Source: Paenibacillus lutrae (GTDB lineage: Bacteria > Bacillota > Bacilli > Paenibacillales > NBRC-103111). Taken from it: DNA of 64,000 nucleotides. Of this stretch, positions 18,079 to 25,919 are shown piece after piece. The notes beneath the pieces are model-generated. The model was not told the origin of the DNA. It searched no databases and saw nothing but the letters and a program-made list of their open reading frames with translations. Every line of letters begins with the position of its first letter. Within the stretch, counting starts at the first letter, position 1. The position numbers and the translations under genes are program-made. The stretch is taken from the NCBI RefSeq assembly GCF_009757775.1, contig NZ_RHLK01000001.1, positions 630,551 through 694,550 of the forward strand, given 5' to 3'.

Positions 18079-18980
18079 TTAATAATCGGCAGACGATGGC
18101 ACTCGGTTCGTATCCCGATTAGTAGGCTGGATATTCCGATCCCAATACGAGTTATTCCCATAAACAGGATTTACATAGGATGCAGAAGAATACGGCTGAG
18201 ACGGGTAACTGCGCGCCCATAGTGATAGGATGGACTCGGACTGCCTGCATGGGGAGTTGCGGATGCGCGGTTGATGTTCTGCTGCTGTGAAGAGGGGCGA
18301 ACTTGTTGTGTGTAGGAGACTGGATACCCAAAAGAAGACGGATAAACGGATGACTGGGTGTATCGTTGGCCTCTCTGAGAGGAATTGAAGGTGGAATCGG
18401 ATCTCGGGTTATCCTCTCGGTATTCTCTGCCGCTGCGGGGCTGCTTGTGACAGCTGTCGAGCGGGCCGATCGCGACTGTTGTTGTAATAGGGGCAATCGC
18501 TTCCTGCCACTTCTTTTCATCCAGGCAATACGTTTGCGCCATTACATGAGCAGGAGTAAGCCGGAGAATATCCGAGCCGAAGATAACCTCCGGAATAGGC
18601 GCGTCAAAGATCGCAACCAGGTGTGTGTTATTTTCAGCCGCTTCTTCATAATGCCACCAGCCTTGCGGTACATTGGCCACCTGACCAGGCTTTATAGGAA
18701 TGCTGGATAGTTTGTTCGTGAACGGATTAATAAAAGATACAACAGCCGTTCCGGATACACAGTACACCAGCTCGGATGCATTCTGATGGTAATGCGGCTC
18801 TACATAATGCCCCTGACTTAAATAAATATCGAGTATGGAGGCATTGCCTATAGTGTTCAGCTGTCTATAGCCAAGCAGATTGATATAATTCTGATTGTTC
18901 GTTTTGAATGCGGTATTCTTAGGTAAATCATAAAAAAACTGGAGATCAGGTGAAGTGTAATCCATGTAAGAAATTGCCAT
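18079..18980 (-). pseudogene. Cupin protein with Ser/Tyr/Gln-rich tail, frameshifted
   Basis: Residues about 1-180 are a germin/oxalate-decarboxylase-like cupin: PHYHQNASELVYCVSG supplies the metal-binding His-His-Glu motif 1 and GWWHYEEA motif 2. A long tail rich in Ser, Gln, Tyr and Arg follows, as in coat or surface proteins. As written the frame runs into LSRILLHPM and stops at 18171, but the next frame continues the same Ser/Tyr/Asn composition (…SYPSQPYSSASYVNP…) to a TAA at 18079-18081. One missing base inside GCGCGC (18211-18216) explains this. The restored protein would be about 300 residues. It may be a genuine mutation or a sequencing error. Start: ATG at 18980 (GGGG 9 bases ahead). 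A sigma-E-like promoter lies about 155 bases upstream. Confidence 0.8.
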
Positions 18981-19135
18981 GCTCATCTACCCCTTTCTCA
19001 TAATATCGACAATTATCTCATTAGCGATCCCGGAGCCGACTCATCTTGCAGCAAGGAGATCCAGTCAGCACCTGTCCTCGCACTCCATCACAGCGGGCAG
19101 TCCGGCCCCATTGTGAATCATGCACACCTTCCCCT

Positions 19136-19164
19136 AAAGTATGGAAGCCCCTAACTATTTATGA
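19136..19164 (-). promoter_or_regulatory. Sigma-E-like sporulation promoter candidate
   Basis: On the minus strand TCATAAA, a 14-base spacer, and CATACTTT resemble the mother-cell sigma-E consensus. It lies upstream of the cupin gene with a leader of roughly 145 bases. Pattern match only. Confidence 0.3.
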
Positions 19165-19223
19165 CCCTCAAGTTTTCTTCTTTCGTTAGAGAGGCCCGTC
19201 CCGACGATTACGAATGACACGCC

Positions 19224-19250
19224 AAAAAAACGACTGCTGCCGCAGCCGTT
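19224..19250 (-). terminator. Terminator after the stalk-repeat protein gene
   Basis: AACGGCTG/CAGTCGTT stem (one G-T pair) followed on the minus strand by TTTTTTTGG, about 20 bases past the stop codon at 19269. Confidence 0.75.
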
Positions 19251-19268
19251 TCTTCATTAAGAACTGTT

Positions 19269-20873
19269 TTATTTCCTGAGCTCTAGCCGCTTGATCGTCT
19301 GATCCGCTGCAGAGACGAATACGATTGAACCGTCATAAACACCAACATGAGAAGCCTGACCTGCGATGGACATCTTGAGACTGCCTGATGCATCCAGCAG
19401 CTTAACCCCGTATTCCTTGTCTGCTGCTGTTTGAACAATTATCGTATCCTTATCTACCTGCACGCTTTCCAGCAGTTCCCAAACAACAACAATATCATCA
19501 GTATCGGCAGCAGCTTTGTACAGCCGATAGCGGCCCTCCTCTTCACTTCTCACGGTATAATACACATTGCCTCCGACCTCTTCATACCAATTGGCAGTAG
19601 GGTTATCCGATAGCTGTTTTTCGTCAGATCCATCGAGATTAGAAGTGTATAAGAAATGATCTTCCTCTTTTACATAATACAGCTTATCCTGGAGCACTTT
19701 AAAATGCTCCACCGGGAATGTCGTGATTTCGGACGTTACATTTGTTCTAAGATTGATCCTGTGAATCCGGTTTAACTTGCCGCCGCTTTGAGCAGGATAC
19801 GTAGACGCCAGGATATAAATATCGTCATTTACGATGGCGGTCGAATGATCCGGAGCTAAGCTTTGACTGCTGCCGCTTGAAATATGCCATCCGTAGATAA
19901 GTTTCGGATCACCTAAGCTGCTTTTAGCGGTATCATCCAATCCTTCCGGTACCAGGGATAAATTATTGCCTTTCGGCGGCACGGACTGATGAATAAGCAG
20001 CGAACCGCCAGCCGCTTTTTTAAAATCGAGATATCCCCGGTGCTTCACTTCTCCCTTGCCATCTGCATTCACTTTGCCATATACATCGGACCCCATAATG
20101 GCCCCGCCGACATGATAGGAGAACCACAGTTCGCCATTTTCTACCTGGAAACTCACGTTGCTGCTTAACCCGTAAGCGGTATCCCCTTCATACTCATATA
20201 CAAGTTCTTTATGTGAAACCGCATCCTCCGGTGCTCTATAAATTTGAATCGTACGATCGTCAACTTCAGTATAATAATAATAGCCTTTATACAGCGCAAC
20301 TTGATTGTGAGCAGCGGCCGCCGGAAGGTCCACGGTTCGCAGCGGTGGATTTTCCGAAGTTATGGCAAGGCCTGTGGAGGCATCCCACTTATAATCCCAT
20401 CCGAAATGATCGTGCGCATACTTCCAGGTAAGCGGAAAGTAAGTGACATTATTGAAGCTTAACAGCGGGTATTCCTCCTTAGCGTTATTCACCTTACTTC
20501 CATTGATCGTAATGACCGATGCAGGAACTGTTGCCTTGTAAGTGTTATCGTTCTTTACTTTCTTTGTGTAAGATCTGTAGGAAGCAGTGACATCCTTTTT
20601 AACGATATTCAGGCCATCTGCCGGCGACCAGCGCGCTTCCAGTCCGAGTAGTCTCGAATCGTACCACGTCATGGGGAAATAAGTGATATCTTTATACACG
20701 AGGAGCGGATACTCCCGGTATTCATTGTCTATGATATTTCCATTCAAATTAACCGTGAAATTCGGCAGAGTCACCTTAACCTCCGGTTCATCGGCCGCAT
20801 CTGCTATAGGCATAGTTACCGTACTTATGCTGCATACACTGACAACAGTCAGCAAAAAACGTTTCATTCTCAT
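19269..20873 (-). CDS. Secreted protein with copper-amine-oxidase-like stalk repeats and DUF5050-type propeller
   Basis: About 534 residues. A Sec signal peptide occupies the first 25 or so residues (FLLTVVSVCSISTVTMPIADAADEP region, cleavage near ADA). Two stalk-domain repeats follow, each with a xYPLLxxxxxTYFPxTW core (about residues 50-70 and 125-145). The rest (200-534) is a beta-rich segment with HRINL and LYYVKEEDHFLYTSNLDGSDEKQL motifs typical of DUF5050/TolB-like propellers. This architecture is very common on Paenibacillus cell surfaces; despite the name no oxidase activity is implied. Start at 20873 is chosen because GGAGAGG lies 9 bases ahead. Function unknown. Confidence 0.85.
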   Translation of the reverse strand: MRMKRFLLTVVSVCSISTVTMPIADAADEPEVKVTLPNFTVNLNGNIIDNEYREYPLLVYKDITYFPMTWYDSRLLGLEARWSPADGLNIVKKDVTASYRSYTKKVKNDNTYKATVPASVITINGSKVNNAKEEYPLLSFNNVTYFPLTWKYAHDHFGWDYKWDASTGLAITSENPPLRTVDLPAAAAHNQVALYKGYYYYTEVDDRTIQIYRAPEDAVSHKELVYEYEGDTAYGLSSNVSFQVENGELWFSYHVGGAIMGSDVYGKVNADGKGEVKHRGYLDFKKAAGGSLLIHQSVPPKGNNLSLVPEGLDDTAKSSLGDPKLIYGWHISSGSSQSLAPDHSTAIVNDDIYILASTYPAQSGGKLNRIHRINLRTNVTSEITTFPVEHFKVLQDKLYYVKEEDHFLYTSNLDGSDEKQLSDNPTANWYEEVGGNVYYTVRSEEEGRYRLYKAAADTDDIVVVWELLESVQVDKDTIIVQTAADKEYGVKLLDASGSLKMSIAGQASHVGVYDGSIVFVSAADQTIKRLELRK

Positions 20874-21013
20874 CCCAATCATCCTCTCCATATTAAGCCG
20901 CTTGTAGCGATCTGATTTTACAGACGTTTGAAATAAAAGAAAGGTTACGGATAATATTGAAAAAATTTCCTAGCGGTATGCAGACTATCATCCAATCCTA
21001 CTAAATTATTCGT

Positions 21014-21022
21014 CATAGGATA
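21014..21022 (+). promoter_or_regulatory. Sigma-K-like -10 element
   Basis: CATAGGATA fits CATAnnnTA, the mother-cell sigma-K -10, 26 bases before the start of the next gene. No clear AC at the expected -35 position, so this is tentative. Confidence 0.3.
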
Positions 21023-21048
21023 GAGTAGGTCATACAAAAAGGAGATGA

Positions 21049-21432
21049 ATGGACATGCCTTATTCTACCGGAACGATTACAAATACTAGAGCAGTAGGAA
21101 CTGCATCCTCTAACGTTGTTATGAATGTTAGAAATTTGGACACGGTCAATCCTGTGACGATCACTGTTGAAATCTTTGCATCCGTCAATTCTACGACGTT
21201 CTATACCGCGTATCTGACTACGTATGTGGTTCCTGCAAACGCTTATGACGTGAGAGAGTTTTTTATTGCCGGAAACGTTGCCTATGAAGTTCAAATCAAT
21301 CCCGTTTCAACGGTCACACCCAATGTGCTGCTCTCCGTCTTTGGTATTGACGGATCCGGCAATCTCGTCACCGATCAACGCATTCTACAATCCGAACTAA
21401 GTTTTATAAACTCTCTCAGTCCAATTAAGTAG
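21049..21432 (+). CDS. Small beta-rich hypothetical protein, possible spore-surface protein
   Basis: 127 residues, rich in Thr, Val, Asn and Ser, with no signal peptide, Cys or Trp. The alternating hydrophobic pattern (VVMNVRNLDTVNPVTITVEIFAS, shortened here to the first part of the protein) suggests a beta-sandwich. Such short proteins, starting MPYSTG-like, are frequent in Paenibacillus, but I cannot name the family. A start at 21055 is also possible (GGAG is 4 bases before the first ATG and 10 before the second). A sigma-K-like -10 upstream and a terminator directly after suggest a single-gene unit, perhaps expressed in sporulation. Confidence 0.65.
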   Translation: MDMPYSTGTITNTRAVGTASSNVVMNVRNLDTVNPVTITVEIFASVNSTTFYTAYLTTYVVPANAYDVREFFIAGNVAYEVQINPVSTVTPNVLLSVFGIDGSGNLVTDQRILQSELSFINSLSPIK

Positions 21433-21451
21433 GTTTACAATCACTCGACTC

Positions 21452-21484
21452 TACGAAACCCCGGCAGCAATTGTCGGGGTTTTG
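21452..21484. terminator. Strong terminator hairpin
   Basis: AAACCCCG/CGGGGTTT stem extended by CTAC/GTAG at the base, 20 bases after the stop at 21432 and followed by TTTTG. It could also serve the small minus-strand frame ending at 21523. Confidence 0.75.
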
Positions 21485-21490
21485 TAGAGG

Positions 21491-21523
21491 AGTGCTTACA
21501 GAAGTGCTTGCAGAAGTGCTTGC
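21491..21523. repeat. Short tandem repeat, 12-base unit, nearly three copies
   Basis: GTGCTTACAGAA, GTGCTTGCAGAA and GTGCTTGC follow one another directly. The copies differ at one position. Confidence 0.7.
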
Positions 21524-21675
21524 TATATATGCTGAGGCATCTGGTTCCGTACATGGAGTACAATCTGTCGATAACCGTTAAGGAGCTGTACATCTTGCGG
21601 GCATCGTTTTTCCCACTCGCTTTCACGTGGCTCCAGATTTTTGCCAGTCAACCAAATAGAATCACCAGTATACAA
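21523..21675 (-). pseudogene. Minus-strand coding-like fragment (about 50 codons)
   Basis: A frame with ordinary protein composition (…DSIWLTGKNLEPRESEWEKR…NGYRQIVLHVRNQMPQHI) closed by a stop at 21523-21525. Only a TTG at 21675 could start it and no Shine-Dalgarno precedes it; a stop lies four codons further upstream. It looks more like the remaining end of a decayed gene than an intact small gene. Family not recognised. Confidence 0.3.
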
Positions 21676-21878
21676 AACCAGGTTAATTTATTCATTCCAG
21701 GGAAGAGCTAGAATGACATCCGGACAGACATGCCAGCCAGCAAAATCTAAAAGGGTACTGCGACAGCAGATCTATTAGATCCTCCTATACTTACATTTAG
21801 AGTTGAAGTCGTGATGACAAATGAGATAAAGTTACAGTAATCTTATGTTAAAATGAACCCAAAAGGAGTGCTTATCGA

Positions 21879-22094
21879 ATGGACTCTGAAGAAAAACAAA
21901 ACTCCGACCTTCCCGCAGGGCTGTCCAAGCCGGCGCAGCGCGCCCTCCAGCGGGCTGGATTATTGAAGCTGGAGCAGTTCAGCAAGGTGACGGAAGCCGA
22001 AGTTCTACAGCTGCATGGCATGGGTCCCAAAGGGATAGAGCTGATCCGCCGCGCACTCGCCGGTGAAGGGAAATCATTTGCAGACGGCTCCTAA
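21879..22094 (+). CDS. Small helix-hairpin-helix protein resembling the RNA polymerase alpha C-terminal domain
   Basis: 71 residues. The segment LPAGLSKPAQRALQRAGLL…LEQFSKVTEAEVLQLHGMGPKGIELIRRAL contains the HhH turn LHGMGPKG seen in the alpha-CTD and in DNA-binding proteins annotated as alpha-CTD-like. It likely binds DNA non-specifically or interacts with transcription complexes. The ATG at 21879 follows AAAAGGAGTG. No partner gene adjacent on the same strand. Confidence 0.75.
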   Translation: MDSEEKQNSDLPAGLSKPAQRALQRAGLLKLEQFSKVTEAEVLQLHGMGPKGIELIRRALAGEGKSFADGS

Positions 22095-22388
22095 GATTTC
22101 CTGTCACGAAATTTCCTGTTACGAATATACCCCTTGCGGCCTCCTGTTTTCACCAAACGCACCATTTTCTCACGGTACTTAAGACCCTCCTCAGTTTCAA
22201 TCAAATCCATAGCCTGTTGTCAGACAGACGCATCCAATTCCTGACCATATAGGTTCCTTCTCATTGTTTTTAAAACCGTCCTGTTCCTTACTGACGTCTT
22301 CAATGTAAGGGATATATCTGCAATCAAAATTACAGGATACTTTCCCCCGCTCAGATTTCGTTCCTAACCATGAATGCCCGTTTAGAAG
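22091..22388 (-). pseudogene. Decayed coding region on the minus strand
   Basis: Two overlapping minus-strand frames look coding but neither is a full gene. The upstream one (22197-22388) reads …GHSWLGTKSERGKVSCNFD… and has no ATG, GTG or TTG. The downstream one (22091-22210) starts at an ATG and reads MDLIETEEGLKYREKMVRLV… before a stop. A frameshifted remnant of one gene would explain both. I do not recognise the family. The remaining space up to 22470 must also hold the promoter of the next gene. Confidence 0.3.
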
Positions 22389-22469
22389 TCATTCTGCTTC
22401 TGATAAACCAGATCGTGGCTAGTAAGATCTATTCCCGACTACATATATTGAAGCTCTATAGGAGGATAG

Positions 22470-23525
22470 GTGGATGTTAATATGCAGGTAGGTGCAGCAA
22501 GACAGGCGGCCGAGGAATGGGTTCTGAAGCATGCGGCCAGAGAAGCCGGGTTTAAGGGTGCTTATTACAGCGGATCGACCGTAGGGCTGCCGGATGATGC
22601 GGTACTCCCGCCTGCTTCCGATATGGATGTGATGATCGTCACCAATCAAGCCGAACCTCCGGTCAAACTTGGCAAGTTTCTTTACGGGGGCGCGCTGCTT
22701 GAGATCACGTATGTATCCTCGAATGAGCTTTCCTCCGCGGAATAAGTTCTGGGTTCCTATCATCTCGCAGGCAGTTTCCGTACGAACACGATCATCTCGG
22801 ATCCTACCGGTCATCTCGGCCGACTTCAGGTCCGGATTTCGCACGATTTTGCGCAGCTGGAGTGGGTCCGCCGCCGCTGCGAGAACGCCCGTCAGAGAAT
22901 CGAGAACGGTCTGCGAAGCATAGATTCCACCGCACCCTTACATGACCAGGTGACAGCGTGGCTGTTCCCGACTGGCGTAACGACACACGTCCTTCTGGCC
23001 GCCGCACTGCGTAACCCCACGATCCGTCTGCGCTACCTTTCCGCTCGTCATGTCCTGATGGAGTATGGCTGCAAGGACTTGTATCCGGATCTCTTAAGGC
23101 TGCTCGGATGCGATCATATGAGCTCTCAGCGTATAGAGCAGCATCTGACAAAGCTGGAGTGCACATTCGATGCTGCTGCAAAAGCGGCCCAGACGCCGCT
23201 TTTCTTCAGCACCGACATTACCCCGGAAGCTCGGCGGATAGCAATCGGCGGAAGCCGCGAACTCATTCGGACCGGCTGCCACCGCGAAGCCGTCTTTTGG
23301 ATCGCCGCGACTTTTGCCCGCTGCCATAAGATTCTGGAGACAGACGCCCCTCCTGGTCTGCAGGAATCACTCATCCCCGCATTTCATGCTATTCTGGCAG
23401 ACCTCGGGATTCCTTCCCCGGATCACATAAACCGCCGAGTCGAGGAAGTCAGGCAATTTCTGCCTGTACTCTGGCAGACTACCGAGGCTATCCTAAAGGC
23501 TAATCCGGATATAAAGCGTTCCTAA
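22470..23525 (+). pseudogene. Nucleotidyltransferase-domain protein interrupted by an in-frame TAA
   Basis: One reading frame runs from GTG 22470 (AGGAGG just ahead) to the stop at 23523-23525, broken only by TAA at 22743-22745. The N-terminal part contains YYSGSTVGLPDD…SDMDVMIV, the GS…DxD motif of the Pol-beta-like nucleotidyltransferase superfamily (residues about 29-53). The part after the stop continues with matching composition (GSFRTNTIISDPTGHLG…, then a helical region to residue 351). Both halves are same-frame, so a point mutation (for example CAA or GAA to TAA) is the simplest account. If translated as is, only 91 residues with the catalytic motif would be made. Target (antibiotic, nucleotide, tRNA) unknown. 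Confidence 0.75.
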
Positions 23526-23542
23526 CGGATATTCGCAAGCAT

Positions 23543-23576
23543 AAAAAAGATGACTTCTGAATGATCAGAAGTCATC
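23543..23576 (-). terminator. Terminator of the LPMO gene
   Basis: A perfect 12-bp stem (GATGACTTCTGA with its complement) and ATGA loop, followed on the minus strand by TTTTTTATGC, 25 bases past the LPMO stop. It also ends the nucleotidyltransferase transcript from the other side. Confidence 0.9.
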
Positions 23577-23601
23577 TCATACCCGCTTAGGCAGGCAGTT
23601 A

Positions 23602-24951
23602 TTAAGGGATTACTTTCCAGACATCGGAAGTGGCGCTTGGCGTTTGACCTTGTGTCCACCATTTCGCTTCATAGTTTACACCGTTGTGCGTCACTTTGCT
23701 TCCGCCTACGTAAGCAGTGGAAGCATTCCAAGCCGGAAATGTTGCAGGAGCTGCAGGAGTCGTCACGTTAGTAACGTTGCTTGCAGCGGATACATTACCC
23801 GCAGCGTCGACCGCTTTTACCGTAAAGGCATAAGCTGTATTCGCAGTCAGGCCCGTAACGTTGTAGCTCAGCGTGGAACCGGAAACCGTAGCTACCAGCG
23901 TATTACCGTTGAATACTTGGTAACCTGTTACCCCTACGTTATCCGTGGACGCATTCCACATCAGAGGAATCGTTGTGGACGTGCTGGTGCCCATAACATG
24001 AAGGCCTGTAGGAGCCGATGGCGCTTGAGTATCAGGACCTGAAACGTTCAGAGTCGTGAAGGAAACCGCGTTGCTTGCAGCAGATACATTCCCTGCCGCA
24101 TCAACCGCTTTTACCGTGATGTTGTAAGCGGTATTGGAAGTAAGACCTGTCAAGTTGTAGCTGAGGGCTCCAGTCGTGGAACCGATCTGCGTCGAACCGT
24201 TGAAGATGCGGTAGCTTGTTACACCTACATTGTCTGTGGATGCGGACCAGGAGACCGTTGCGCTTGTCGCAGCAACATTGGATGCCGCAGCACCAGCAGG
24301 TGCTGTAGGAGCCGAGCTGTCTACGTTGCCGCTGCCGCCGCCGAAGTTAACATCGATAACATTATAGAACGCATTGCCGGTATCGGAAATTTCCCAAACC
24401 GCCAGGATAACTTGATATCCGGATCTTGCCGGAACGTTACATGTGTCAGAGTAAGAACCGGAAGGCTTACCCTTGTAAGGCACGTTGCAGAAAGGAGTCA
24501 GGTCGAACGATGCACGAGTAAGCGGTGCATTCGGGTTCCAATCCTGCTTCGTGATGTAATATTTCCAGCTTGCAGTTGCATGAGGAACTTTCAATGTCCA
24601 GTTGAACGTAGTCGATCCCGGACTGATGTTTACCTTGGTCCAGCGGGTTGCCGATTGCTCATCCAGTTGGGAGAACAGGCCGTTAGCGCTTGCAATTTTA
24701 CCGTCAGCCGGTCCGGCTGCCGGGAATCCTTTAGCCGCTTCAAGGCTGTAAGGCTCGTAAATAATAAGTCCGCAGTTCTTATTCGTACCTTTGGCACAAA
24801 GGTCAGCACGGCTGGAAGGATTATTGATGTAGCCATGAGCAGAAGCCTTATCACCGAATACGAGAAGCATCGCAAGGGTCAGCACCAGCATCATGCCGCC
24901 TGCGACAACCATTTTGAAAAGACCAGAATTAGATAAACGTAATGTTGTCAC
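23602..24951 (-). CDS. Secreted AA10 lytic polysaccharide monooxygenase with two FnIII and one CBM5/12 module
   Basis: 449 residues. A signal peptide ends at DKASA, leaving His39 as the mature N-terminal residue (HGYINNPSSRADLC), the first histidine of the copper brace; His123 in VPHATASW is the second. The AA10 domain spans about 39-204, FnIII domains about 215-300 and 310-397, and a chitin-binding type 5/12 module 404-449 (AWNASTAYVGGSKVTHNGV…). It oxidatively cleaves chitin (or cellulose) outside the cell. The start is GTG at 24949-24951, with AAGGAGG 9 bases ahead; the longer frame to 25023 has no such site. The two FnIII domains are near repeats (YNxTGLTxNTAY and VKAVDAAGNVSAASN in both). 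A candidate cre site lies about 210 bases upstream. Confidence 0.93.
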   Translation of the reverse strand: MTTLRLSNSGLFKMVVAGGMMLVLTLAMLLVFGDKASAHGYINNPSSRADLCAKGTNKNCGLIIYEPYSLEAAKGFPAAGPADGKIASANGLFSQLDEQSATRWTKVNISPGSTTFNWTLKVPHATASWKYYITKQDWNPNAPLTRASFDLTPFCNVPYKGKPSGSYSDTCNVPARSGYQVILAVWEISDTGNAFYNVIDVNFGGGSGNVDSSAPTAPAGAAASNVAATSATVSWSASTDNVGVTSYRIFNGSTQIGSTTGALSYNLTGLTSNTAYNITVKAVDAAGNVSAASNAVSFTTLNVSGPDTQAPSAPTGLHVMGTSTSTTIPLMWNASTDNVGVTGYQVFNGNTLVATVSGSTLSYNVTGLTANTAYAFTVKAVDAAGNVSAASNVTNVTTPAAPATFPAWNASTAYVGGSKVTHNGVNYEAKWWTQGQTPSATSDVWKVIP

Positions 24952-25159
24952 TATAAATTTCCTCCTTATAATGGTAGAATAGGTAATATGGTAAATGTGT
25001 ACCAGCCTGGCTGAAATATTCAAGCATCCCCTCCTATTATGAATTTCCGATCCCGTAATTAAATCCGTAGATGTATAGCGAAAGGTTATCCTCCTCCTTT
25101 AGCAATCCTCTTTATATAAACTCGCTATGGAGCTTATACCAGCAGTCGGATAAGATCGA

Positions 25160-25173
25160 AGAAAGCGATTTCA
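25160..25173 (-). promoter_or_regulatory. Candidate cre (CcpA) site upstream of the LPMO gene
   Basis: On the minus strand TGAAATCGCTTTCT matches 13 of 14 positions of TGWAANCGNTNWCA. It would give catabolite repression of the LPMO gene. The 250-base stretch 25074-25325 otherwise shows no gene. Confidence 0.4.
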
Positions 25174-25326
25174 AAAACAAAAAAGAAATAAAAACTCCGG
25201 ACCAAAGCATTGCGACAAGAAGCACATTTCATATTATACCTCAAATTACATATTATACAATATTAAATCTCTTTCATTTTTTTGAATTTTTCCTCCACTA
25301 CTTTTCAACCGCCTGCCAATCCTGAC

Positions 25327-25355
25327 AAAAAAAGCACGGATCGTAAGACCCGTGC
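25327..25355 (-). terminator. Terminator after the OsmC gene
   Basis: GCACGG/CCGTGC stem, followed on the minus strand by TTTTTTTGTC; about 80 bases past the OsmC stop codon. Confidence 0.8.
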
Positions 25356-25436
25356 CCATCAGAACGCTATCTTAAATTAACTTCGAATCCACACCGGGGT
25401 ATTAAGCAGCAGTATAGCCGCCACGATTAAGGAAAA

Positions 25437-25881
25437 TCAGTCCTCGATGATTATACGTTCGAGCTTTAGATTAACTGCATGGGCAATGGTATCGCCAACC
25501 GGGCACTTGCTTTCGAGGAATTGGACAAACTTCTCGACCTTCTCTCTCGGAGAATCGGTTTTGATCCGGAATGTATAGCGGATATCCGAATAACATGGAC
25601 GAACGCCGGATCTATCCAAGAATCCGTCCAGATCAAGATCGCCTTCCACGTCGACTTGGAAGCCATTCAGCTTAACCTCAAACTTAGCGCATAAACACGC
25701 GCAACGATTGATTGACAGGCCCCGAGTGAAGCGAGTAGAACTTCAACCGGATTCATTCCGGTATCCGTACCTCCGAGATTTGTCGGTTCATCTATCGTTA
25801 TCTCGAAATTTCTCGAACGGGTTTTGACCTGCACACCGTTTGTAAATGCGCGGACGCCTTGAACGTTTGAACAGCAGCCAT
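25437..25881 (-). pseudogene. OsmC family peroxiredoxin-like protein, two frameshifts
   Basis: Three consecutive pieces in different frames together give a complete OsmC/YhfA-type protein of about 148 residues. Piece 1 starts at ATG 25881 (MAAVQTFKAS); piece 2 contains GGTDTGMNPVEVLLASLGACQS, with the conserved redox Cys; piece 3 runs from KFEVKLNGFQVDVEGDLDLDG to the C-terminal ESKCPVGDTIAHAV, with the second conserved Cys. The switches fall at 25848-25851 and 25687-25690, both GCGC, and each needs one extra base. The total length (445) is two short of 149 codons. OsmC proteins reduce organic hydroperoxides. Either a recent double-mutant pseudogene or sequence errors; the second is quite possible because protein sequence is otherwise well kept. 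Confidence 0.85.
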
Positions 25882-25919
25882 AATAACTACTCCCTCCTCA
25901 GGTTCTCCGTTCAGCTCGG

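Noticed and set aside
25071..25325. 84-codon plus-strand frame upstream of the LPMO gene
   Set aside because: Low-complexity Phe/Ser/Lys composition in AT-rich promoter DNA; no ribosome binding site.
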